Shown here in pieces: positions 52,942 through 63,500 of a stretch of 64,000 bases of DNA; the first letter of the stretch is position 1, and each line of letters opens with the position of its first letter. The notes under the pieces are model-generated. The model saw nothing but the letters and a program-made list of their open reading frames with translations. It ran no database searches and was not told the DNA's origin. The DNA is taken from assembly GCF_003313385.1 (NCBI RefSeq), contig NZ_QMHN01000001.1, positions 80,637-144,636 on the forward strand, read 5' to 3'. This DNA comes from Pedobacter chitinilyticus (lineage in GTDB: Bacteria; Bacteroidota; Bacteroidia; Sphingobacteriales; Sphingobacteriaceae). A program made the translations under genes and the position numbers.

Positions 52942-55900
52942 ATGAGTAAACTACTACGTTACGTTTTATTAGTACCGTTGTGGCTTGGCTTTTACATGAA
53001 TGCCCAAGCCCAAAACTGTACGGTCAATGCGGGAATCAACACTACGGTTTGTCCTGGAAGTCCCTTTGTTCTTAATGGTCAGGCCAGCGGCCTTTTCGCC
53101 TCGGGCGGAACGGCAGTTTGGTCGCAGGTGTCGGGTCCTTCCGTTACCATTAGCCCAAGTACAATTGCTGGCACAGCGGTTACCGCTACAGTATCCGGAT
53201 TTACCACCGATGTAAATTATGTATTCCGTTTAACGGCCAAGTGTACCGATGGTTCATTGGTATATCAGGACGTAACGTATGTGGTTTCCAGTTTAGGTAC
53301 TGTGAATGCAGGCCCAGACACTTATGCTTGCCCTGGAACATTCGTGTTGCAGGGTTCGCCACTAGGAACGGGCGAAACGGGTATCTGGACAAAAATATCA
53401 GGAACGGGACCAGATCCCAATGCAGGCACCATCAATAGCCCTAATGCCACCATTACTTTCGCGGCAAACGCAGCGGTACAATCGGCAACTTATCGTTGGA
53501 CGGTTTCAAAAACAACAGGCGGAAATACCTGTTCGGCTTTTGACGATGTGGTGATCACCAATTTAGGTACTCAGCCCGTGAATGCAGGTACCGATATTGC
53601 CAGGAGCTGTTATAACGTAACCACAAGTGCTACACTTAGCGGTTCGTTTGCAGGGACTAGCGCCACCTACGGACAGTCTGCGCAATGGCAGTTAGTGAGT
53701 GGACCTTCAACACCAACCTTTAGCAGTACAACCACCAGAAACCCTACAGTATCTAATCTGGTAGAGGGAACTTATATTTTCCGTTATACGGTAACAGGTC
53801 CCTGCTACAGTGGATCTGATGACGTAGCTGTCGTGGTAGCACCCGCATCGCAAAGTATTACCGGTGCTGGCGGAAATACACAAACTTTCTGTGATGGACG
53901 AACTTCTGTAGTACTTACTGGTCCGAAAGCACTTTATGCCAATGAGGTGGTTACTTGGACAAAAGTGAATGGTCCTGGTACTCAATCTTTCACCGATGCC
54001 AACTCAAACAGTACCATCGTGACTGGCTTAACAGGGGCAGCAGGCGCCAGTTATCTCTTCCGATATACCATTACCAATGCAACTACAGGATGTACCTCAA
54101 CTGGGGACTATAATGTGCAATTTCGTGGAGCACCTACCATTACCATCACCACACCAAGTGCAAACCCTCAATTTTTGGCATGTAATACCACTTCTTTAAC
54201 GGTTAATTACACCACCTCAAACGGAACGGCAACGCAGTACGCATTAATTAGCGCTCCTGCAGGCTCAACACGCCAAACTACCATGGGCGGTTTAAACAAT
54301 TGGACTACAGCTTCACCTTCAGGCACTAGCTTAACAGGTTTCGATAAAATAGGAACTTATGTGTTACGCTATCGTAGAAATACCGATAGTGGTTTGGGTG
54401 GTTGTGACGACGCTTACGCCGAACTTACCGTAGTGGTTTCTGCGGCACCTACAGCTTCTAATGCAGGTACCAAGCAAGTATTGGCTTGTAATGTATTCAA
54501 TACCAATTTGGCAGGTAACTTACCAACTTCAGGTATTGGTAAATGGAGCCAAGTGAGTGGTCCAAATACGGCCAATATCGCCAATCCTTTATCAAACTCA
54601 ACTGCTGTAACTGGAATGATCAATGGCACTTACTTATTCCGTTGGATTGTTTCTGGCGGAGAAGGTGCTTGTACAAATACCCAAGCAGATGTAGAGGTAG
54701 TGGTGGCCGCACCAGCACCAACGACTTCGGCAGCGGGAATGCCACAAACTGTGTGTAACAGCACACCAGTATTGTTGGACGGTAACGAACCTGTATTAAA
54801 CGAAGTGGGCACGTGGACGGTAGTAAGAACCGTAGGAAATGTGGCCGCACCCGAAGTGACGTTTTCTCCCAATGCCAATTCACCAAAAGCAGTGATAAAT
54901 GGCTTGTTGGCCAGCACTTCTTATACCTTTAAATGGACCATTAACAACGCTTGCGGTAGTTCTTCAAGTGATGTGGTGATCGAAACTTCAAATACAGCTG
55001 GTGCCAAACAAGCAACAGCAGCCATCTCTACAGGTACTACCTGTTTACCTAGCGGCACAAGTACCATCACCATGGCGGGTAACCAGCCTACAGGTGGCGA
55101 AGCAGGTGCTTGGTCGTTAATTAGTGGCCCTAATACACCAAACATTACCAATGCCTCATTATATAATACCACGGTTACTGATTTAATCGACGGCACCTAC
55201 GAGTTTCAATGGCAATTGTCACGTAACGGATGTACGCCAACCACTGCCCGTATCAAAATTACCATCTCGGCACCAGTAACTACTGCCAATGCAGGAACTA
55301 ACCAAAATATCTGTGGTACCTCAGTAACCCTTAATGGTAACCAACCTACGGTGGGTACAGGTACCTGGACACAGGTTGCAGGTCCTGGTGGGGCGGTCAT
55401 TACCAATGCGTCATTACGCAACACTACCGTAACAGGTTTAAACGAGGGTCGTTATATTTTCAGATGGACCATTTCAAATGGTACTTGTACCTCAAGCACC
55501 AGTGAGGTAACCATCAACGTTTCTACTCCACCATCTACGGCTATAGCAGGAGCGGATATCGCAGTATGTGATGCGGCCTCTACGGTACTAGGTGCAACGC
55601 CTGTAACCGTTGGAACAGGATACTGGTCGGTAGTAGGCGGTCCTAATATTCCTACGTTTTCAGATACCAATGCGCCCAATGCAACCGTATCGGGTTTGGT
55701 CTTTGGTCAATATACCTTTAGATGGACCACTCGTGGTGGCATCTATTGTACGCCATCTACAGATGACGTAGTGGTTACCGTAACCCGTGCTGCCAATGCT
55801 GGAGCTGACCAAAATCTTTGTGCGGCAACTTCGGCAACCTTAACAGGTACCAATCAAAGTACAGGTACATGGACCCAAACTGGAGGCCCTGCGGCGACCA

Positions 55901-57498
55901 TCAATACCATCTCTGCCAATACCGCCATTGTAAGTGACCTTACACCCGGCTCAACGTATCAATTTACCTATACCATTGCTGCAGTAGGGGCTTGTACTTC
56001 CACCAGTGATAACATGACCATCGTGGTTTCGGCATTACCATCTGCTGCCGACGCTGGTCCAGATCAAAATTACTGTAGCTTAACGGCTACGCCAGTAACT
56101 TCGGTGACTTTGGCTGCCGTTACCCCAGTAACAGGTACAGGTTCATGGAATGTGATTGAAAAACCTGCGGGCAGCCCAACACCAACATTTGGTGATATAA
56201 ATAGTGCAACCTCAAGCTTCGGTAATTTGAAGCCTGGCACTTATATGTTGGAATGGATTGTAGTGAGTGGAAACTGTACTGGAGCCAACTCTAACAGAGA
56301 TATCGTAAAAATCAATATTTATACAGAACCTACCAATGCCAATGCTGGACCAGATCAAAATGCGGCATGTACCAGTAACGTGATCCTTACTGGAAATACA
56401 CCAGCAGCGGGTGCGGGAATAGGGACTTGGAGCATTGTTTCACAACCTGCAGGATCTGCAGCTACTTTTAGCGCCATCAACTCACCAACAACGGCAGTGA
56501 ACAATACCATTACCGGTACTTATGTTTTCCGTTGGACCATTTCAAACGGTTCGCCTACCTGTACTTCTAAAACAGATGACGTGACCGTAGAGGTAACCAG
56601 CGTACCTACCACCATTGCTAGCGTAGGCGCTAATCAACAGGTATGTAATACGGGTTTCCCAGGCACACCTACCACCAGCACTACCTTAACAGGAAATACT
56701 CCTTCTGCTGCTGAAACAGGAATCTGGAGCTTTGTAAGTGGACCAACAACCCTTACCGCGGCCAACTTTAATGACATCAACTCACCTGTGGCTACCGTTT
56801 CTGGATTGGCACAGGGAACCTATATCCTTCGTTGGACCATTGTACCAACTTCAAATCAAACTTCGTCAGACTGCCGTTCATCTGCAGATTTGACCATTGC
56901 CGTGACCAACCAGCCAACAGCCGCGGTAGCGGGAGCAAATCAGGAGATCTGTCTTTCTGAACCTGTAACCATGGCGGCCAACACCATTACTTCAGGTATT
57001 GGAACTTGGTCGGTAGTCGGCAAACCTAGTGGCGCAGTTGATCCTGTTTTTGCAAATGCTAATTCGCCAACTTCAGCCGTAAACGGATTTGTAGTAGGTA
57101 CCTATACCTTACGTTGGACCAGCAGCAACGGTAGCTGTGCCAATAGCACTTCCGACATGACCGTGACGGTAAAATCTTGCGACATCGCCATTGCGAAAGC
57201 TACAAGTACACCAGTACTACAGTCGGACGGTAGTTATAACGTAACGTTAACCTTTAACGTATTGAATAACGGTGACCAAGCGCTTTCAAATGTTCAGGTC
57301 GAAGACGATCTAACTTTAACTTTCCCTAGCCCTAAAACCTATACCGTAACCAGTATCACTAGTGGGGCTGGAACGCTAACGGTCAACAGTGCTTTCAACG
57401 GAAACAGCGATAAGAATTTGTTAAATGCCGCCGCTTCAACGTTGGCCGCGGGAAGTCAACAGACCATTACGCTTGTACTTAATGTTAAACTCATCTAA
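52942..57498 (+). CDS. Exported protein with ~15 Ig/PKD-like repeats
   Basis: 1518 residues. Signal peptide ~1-24 (MNAQAQ). About fifteen ~90-residue beta-sandwich repeats follow, each opening near NAG-D-Q...C with LTGN and closing with (Y)xFRWT-I; examples are TGTWTQVAGPGGAVITNAS and YIFRWTISNGTCTSSTSEV. Each repeat keeps two Cys, probable disulfides. The last ~106 residues are a different DUF11-like domain. No type IX sorting domain or membrane anchor is seen. The next gene starts 11 bases later, so both are probably co-transcribed. Likely a surface or secreted adhesin-like protein. Confidence 0.88.
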   Translation: MSKLLRYVLLVPLWLGFYMNAQAQNCTVNAGINTTVCPGSPFVLNGQASGLFASGGTAVWSQVSGPSVTISPSTIAGTAVTATVSGFTTDVNYVFRLTAKCTDGSLVYQDVTYVVSSLGTVNAGPDTYACPGTFVLQGSPLGTGETGIWTKISGTGPDPNAGTINSPNATITFAANAAVQSATYRWTVSKTTGGNTCSAFDDVVITNLGTQPVNAGTDIARSCYNVTTSATLSGSFAGTSATYGQSAQWQLVSGPSTPTFSSTTTRNPTVSNLVEGTYIFRYTVTGPCYSGSDDVAVVVAPASQSITGAGGNTQTFCDGRTSVVLTGPKALYANEVVTWTKVNGPGTQSFTDANSNSTIVTGLTGAAGASYLFRYTITNATTGCTSTGDYNVQFRGAPTITITTPSANPQFLACNTTSLTVNYTTSNGTATQYALISAPAGSTRQTTMGGLNNWTTASPSGTSLTGFDKIGTYVLRYRRNTDSGLGGCDDAYAELTVVVSAAPTASNAGTKQVLACNVFNTNLAGNLPTSGIGKWSQVSGPNTANIANPLSNSTAVTGMINGTYLFRWIVSGGEGACTNTQADVEVVVAAPAPTTSAAGMPQTVCNSTPVLLDGNEPVLNEVGTWTVVRTVGNVAAPEVTFSPNANSPKAVINGLLASTSYTFKWTINNACGSSSSDVVIETSNTAGAKQATAAISTGTTCLPSGTSTITMAGNQPTGGEAGAWSLISGPNTPNITNASLYNTTVTDLIDGTYEFQWQLSRNGCTPTTARIKITISAPVTTANAGTNQNICGTSVTLNGNQPTVGTGTWTQVAGPGGAVITNASLRNTTVTGLNEGRYIFRWTISNGTCTSSTSEVTINVSTPPSTAIAGADIAVCDAASTVLGATPVTVGTGYWSVVGGPNIPTFSDTNAPNATVSGLVFGQYTFRWTTRGGIYCTPSTDDVVVTVTRAANAGADQNLCAATSATLTGTNQSTGTWTQTGGPAATINTISANTAIVSDLTPGSTYQFTYTIAAVGACTSTSDNMTIVVSALPSAADAGPDQNYCSLTATPVTSVTLAAVTPVTGTGSWNVIEKPAGSPTPTFGDINSATSSFGNLKPGTYMLEWIVVSGNCTGANSNRDIVKINIYTEPTNANAGPDQNAACTSNVILTGNTPAAGAGIGTWSIVSQPAGSAATFSAINSPTTAVNNTITGTYVFRWTISNGSPTCTSKTDDVTVEVTSVPTTIASVGANQQVCNTGFPGTPTTSTTLTGNTPSAAETGIWSFVSGPTTLTAANFNDINSPVATVSGLAQGTYILRWTIVPTSNQTSSDCRSSADLTIAVTNQPTAAVAGANQEICLSEPVTMAANTITSGIGTWSVVGKPSGAVDPVFANANSPTSAVNGFVVGTYTLRWTSSNGSCANSTSDMTVTVKSCDIAIAKATSTPVLQSDGSYNVTLTFNVLNNGDQALSNVQVEDDLTLTFPSPKTYTVTSITSGAGTLTVNSAFNGNSDKNLLNAAASTLAAGSQQTITLVLNVKLI

Positions 57499-57509
57499 CC
57501 TTAGCAGCA

Positions 57510-60500
57510 ATGATTAACTTTAATAAAACACGAATTTCACAGTTTGCTAAAGGAGCGGTAGTTGCATTAATATTCCCGTTTTTAGCTTTCTCTCAAGCTT
57601 TCTCACAAAACACCTACAAGGGCAATAACTCGGCAACAGCAAGAGGTACGGCACTTGGAAAAACGGTGAGTGATTATTCCAACAGTGGCACCACTGTCAC
57701 CAAGGCAGACGATAGCCCAACCACCATCAATTTCCCGATGATTGGTATTGGAAAGACAGCGACGACACCTGTTTTCCAGGCGAATGGCAGTTACAATGTA
57801 GATTATGTCATCACCATTAAAAACTTTGGACAGGTACCTTTTCAGTTTGTTCAGGTAACAGAAGCATTGTCTACAGCCTTCCCTTCACCAATGACCTTTT
57901 CGATAAGGGCATCGGGTATCACCATTAGCGGTGGAACAGGATTAACGCTAAATGCTGCTTTTAACGGCAGCACCAATACCAATGTTTTGATGCAGTCTGC
58001 GAGTAACCTAGCAGTAGGGCAGACCAGAACCATTACCATCCCACTAAATATAGTGCCCAATGGTAGTTTTGGTTTACGCAACAATACTGCAACAGTCACT
58101 GCGACTGGAGGAGATGATGCCGTCACAATTTCGGATGTGTCAAACAATACTACCGATCCTGATGGCAATGGCAATGGAACCCCTTTCGATGATTCGACCC
58201 CAACGCCAATTACCCTTACTGCTCCAGACATTGAAGTAGTGAGCAAAACCGTTAACATTGCAACCCCTAATGCAGGTAACAATGTGACCTTCACCATTAC
58301 GGTAAGAAATAACGGCGGCCCAGCGGCAGGTGTGATCGTTAGCGATTTACTGCCTGCAGGCTATCAATATGTTTCTCATACCACCGCAACGGGGACCTAT
58401 AGTAACACTACTGGGAACTGGTCGGTAGGTAACTTAACCAATTCCACTTCGGTAACCTTACAAGTGGTGGCTAGAGTGTTGGGGAACAAGCTGGCCTCAG
58501 AATATAGAAATACAGCTTCAACCAATCACCTGGGCGATTCAAACACCAGTAACAACAGCAAGTTTGTAGATGTAACGCCAATACCAACGGCCGACCTAGC
58601 GGTAACCAATACCGATGGCAAAACCACTTACACCCCAGGTACTACGAACACTTATACTTTTGTAGTGACCAACAATGGACCAAGTGATGCCCCAGGATCG
58701 ACCATTACCAATACCTTGCCTGCGGGCGTAACAGGTACTTGGACGGCCGTATACGCAGGTGGTGCTACAGGTACCGCCAATGGCACAGGCAGCATTAGCG
58801 AGACCGCGGATATCCCAAGTGGTGGTTCTATCACCTATACCTACGTGGTCAATGTGCCATCATCATACACGGGCAACTTTGTGAATACGGGTGCTGCGGC
58901 AACGGCTTCAGGCATTGCCGATACAACCCCTGCCAATAACTCGGCAACGGATACCGATACACCTAACAGACTGGCCGACTTGATCGTGACCAATACCGAC
59001 GGTAAAACCACTTATACCCCAGGTACCACCAATACTTATACTTTCACGGTAACCAACGCTGGTCCAAGTGATGCCCCAGGATCGACCATTACCAATACCT
59101 TGCCTGCGGGCGTAACAGGTACTTGGACGGCCGTTTACGCAGGTGGTGCCACAGGTACAGCCAATGGCACAGGAAGCATCAGCCAAACGGCAAGCATCCC
59201 AAGTGGTGGTTCTATCACTTACACTTATGTAGTGAACGTACCATCATCGACTACAGGTAACTTCACAAACACAGGTACAGCAGCAGTAGGTGCAGGCATT
59301 ACCGATCCAACCCCTGCCAACAACACGGCAGCGGATACCGATACCCCTGATCGAATTGCCGACCTAACGGTGACCAACACCGATGGCAAAACCACTTATA
59401 CCCCAGGAACCACCAATACCTATACTTTTGTGGTGACTAACGCTGGACCAAGTGATGCCCCAGGTTCAACCATCACCAATACCTTGCCTGCGGGCGTAAC
59501 AGGTACTTGGACGGCCGTATACGCAGGTGGTGCCACAGGTACAGCTAACGGAACGGGCAGCATCAACCAAACGGCAAGCATCCCGAGTGGTGGTACCATC
59601 ACTTACACTTATGTGGTAAGCGTACCATCATCATACACAGGCAACTTTGTAAACACGGGTGCTGCAGCAGTTGGCGCAGGCATTACCGATCCAACGCCTG
59701 CCAACAACACAGCGACAGATACCGATACCGAAAATAGGGTAGCAGACCTTGTGGTAACCAATACTGATGGTAAAACGACATATACTGCTGGTACCACCAA
59801 CACTTATACTTTTGTGGTCACCAACGCTGGTCCAAGTGATGCCCCAGGTTCAACCATCACCAATACCTTGCCTGCGGGCGTAACGGGTACTTGGACGGCG
59901 GTTTACGCAGGCGGTGCCACTGGTACAGCCAACGGAACGGGAAGCATTAGCCAAACGGCTGATATCCCTAGTGGCGGTACCATCACTTACACCTATATCG
60001 TTAGCGTAACATCATCGTTTACAGGCAACTTTGTGAACACAGGTACTGCAGCAACGGCTACGGGCATTACCGATCCAACCCCTGCCAACAACACGGCAAC
60101 GGATACCGATACCCCTAACAGATTGGCCGACCTAGCGGTAACCAATACCGATGGCAAAGCCACTTATACCCCAGGTACCACCAACACTTATACTTTTGTG
60201 GTCACCAATAACGGACCAAGTGATGCCCCAGGTTCAACCATTACCAATACCTTGCCTGCGGGCGTAACGGGTACTTGGACCGCAGTGTACGCTGGTGGTG
60301 CGACTGGCACGGCAAACGGCACTGGAAGCATTAGCCAAACCGCTGATATTCCAAGTGGTGGTTCCATCACCTATACCTATGTGGTTGATGTACCTTCATC
60401 GTACACGGGTAACTTTGTGAATACTGCTTCTGCGGCAACGGCTGCAGGCATCACCGATCCAACCCCTGCTAACAACACGGCAACGGATACGGATACCCCT

Positions 60501-63500
60501 AACAGATTGGCCGACTTGATCGTGACCAATACCGACGGCAAAACGACCTACATCCCAGGTACTACCAATACTTATACTTTCACGGTAACCAATAACGGAC
60601 CAAGTGATGCCCCAGGTTCAACCATTACCAATACCTTGCCTGCGGGCGTAACAGGTACTTGGACGGCGGTATATACAGGCGGTGCCACAGGTACAGCCAA
60701 TGGCACAGGAAGCATTAGCCAAACAGCTAGTATTCCAAGTGGAGGTGCAATCACTTACACTTATGTCGTGAACGTACCATCATCGACTACAGGTAACTTC
60801 GTGAATACAGGTACAGCAGCAGTTGGCGCAGGTATTACCGATCCAACCCCTGCCAACAATACCGCAACCGATACCGATACCGAAAATAGGGTAGCCGACC
60901 TTGTGGTGACCAATACTGATGGCAAAACCACTTATATTCCAGGTACGACCAACACTTACACTTTTGTAGTGACCAACAATGGGCCAAGTAATGCCCCAGG
61001 TTCAACCATTACCAATACCTTGCCTGCTGGCGTAACAGGTACTTGGACGGCGGTATATACAGGCGGTGCCACAGGTACAGCCAACGGCACAGGCAGCATT
61101 AGCCAAACCGCTGATATTCCAAGTGGCGGTACCATCACTTATACCTATATCGTCAATGTCCCTTCAGATTTTACGGGTAACTTCGTCAATACGGGTACTT
61201 CAGCAGTGGCTACAGGTATTACCGATCCAACCCCTGCCAATAACACGGCAACGGATACCGATACCGAAAATAGGGTAGCCGACCTTGTGGTGACCAATAC
61301 CGATGGCAAGGCGACCTATACCCCAGGTACTACGAACACGTATACTTTTGTAGTGACCAACAATGGGCCAAGTGATGCCCCAGGCTCAACCATCACCAAT
61401 ACCTTGCCTGCTGGCGTAACGGGTACTTGGACTGCCGTTTACGCAGGTGGTGCCACAGGTACCGCCAACGGCACAGGCAGCATTAGCCAAACCGCTGACA
61501 TTCCAAGTGGTGGTTCGGTGACCTACACTTATGTCGTAAGCGTACCCTCATCATTCACGGGTAACTTCGTGAACACGGGTACGGCAACGACGGCTACGGG
61601 CATTACCGATCCAACTCCTTTAAATAACACCGCGACAGATACCGATAGCCCTAATAGGCTTGCCGATTTGATCGTGACCAATACCGATGGCAAAACCACG
61701 TACACCCCAGGCACCACCAATACCTACACCTTTGTAGTCACCAACGGTGGACCAAGTGACGCAGCAGGCACCACCATCACCAATACCTTGCCTGCTGGCG
61801 TAACAGGTACTTGGACGGCCGTATACGCAGGTGGTGCAACAGGTACCGCCAATGGCACAGGCAGCATTAGCCAAACGGCAGATATCCCTAGTGGCGGTTC
61901 AGTAACCTACACTTATGTAGTCGATGTACCATCATCATTCACGGGTAACTTTGTGAACACAGGTACGGCAACTACGGCTACGGGCATTACCGATCCAACC
62001 CCTGCCAACAACACGGCAACCGACACGGATACGCCTAACAGATTAGCGGATCTGATTGTGACCAATACCGATGGCAAAACCACTTATACCCCAGGCACCA
62101 CCAATACCTACACTTTTGTGGTGACCAATAGCGGACCAAGTGATGCCCCAGGTTCAGTAGTGACCAATACCTTGCCTGCTGGCGTAACGGGTACTTGGAC
62201 GGCTGTATATGCAGGCGGTACTACAGGTACAGCCAATGGCACAGGCAGCATTAACCAAACGGTGAACATCCCAAGTGGTGGTAGCATTACTTACACTTAT
62301 GTGGTGAATGTACCATCATCGTTCACGGGCGATTTCATCAACACAGGAGCTGCGGCAACTGCGGTGGGAATCACTGATCCAACGCCAGCCAATAACTCGG
62401 CAACAGATACCGATACCCAAGCGAGCGTAGTGGATTTAGCCGTGACCAATACCGACGGTAAAACCACTTACACGCCAGGTACCACCAATACTTATACCTT
62501 TACGGTAACCAATAGCGGACCTAGTAATGCACCAGGTTCGGCCATTACCAATACCTTGCCTGCGGGCGTAACGGGTACATGGACGGCCGTATACGCAGGT
62601 GGTGCCACAGGCACGGCCAACGGCACAGGAAGCATTAGCGAAACGGCTAATATTCCGAGCGGTGGTTCTATTACCTACACCTATGTGGTGAATGTTCCTG
62701 CAGGTTTCACAGGTAACTTTGTGAATACAGGTACGGTAGCACCAGCAACGGGCATTACCGATTCGAACACGGCCAACAACACGGCAACCGATACGGATAC
62801 CCAAAACAGTGTGGCAGATTTAGCCGTAACGTATACCGATGGCAAAGCCACTTATACGCCTGGTACATCTAACACCTATACCTTTACCGTAACCAATAAC
62901 GGACCTAGTAATGCACCAGGTTCAAAAATTACCAATACATTACCTACAGGTTTAACTGGCGGAACGTGGACAGCAGTGTACACGGGTACTACAGGCCCAG
63001 CAAATGGCAGCGGCGATATTGATGAAACCATCGACTTGCCAAGCGGTGCTTCGGTTACCTATACCTATGTGATTGATGTCCCTTCAAACTTCACGGGTAA
63101 CTTTGTAAGTGCAGGTGCTGCGGCAACGGCTACAGGCATTACCGATCCAACGCCTGCCAACAACTCGGCAACGGATACCGATACGCCTAACAGGATTGCG
63201 GATCTGATCGTGACCAATACCGATGGCAAAGCCACTTATACCCCAGGTACCACGAATACTTATACCTTTACCGTAACCAATGGCGGCCCAAGTGATGCCC
63301 CAGGTTCAACCATCACCAATACCTTGCCTGCTGGCGTAACGGGTACTTGGACTGCGGTGTACGCAGGTGGTGCTACAGGCACGGCCAACGGCACAGGCAG
63401 CATTAGCCAAACGGCTGATATTCCAAGTGGTGGTAGCATTACCTACACTTATGTGGTGAATGTTCCATCATCGTTTACAGGTAACTTTGTGAACACTGGT

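Noticed and set aside
57498..57510. The two giant genes as one gene split by a frameshift
   Set aside because: The first ends in a normal stop and the second begins with its own ATG and signal peptide, so they are separate genes despite the shared domain.
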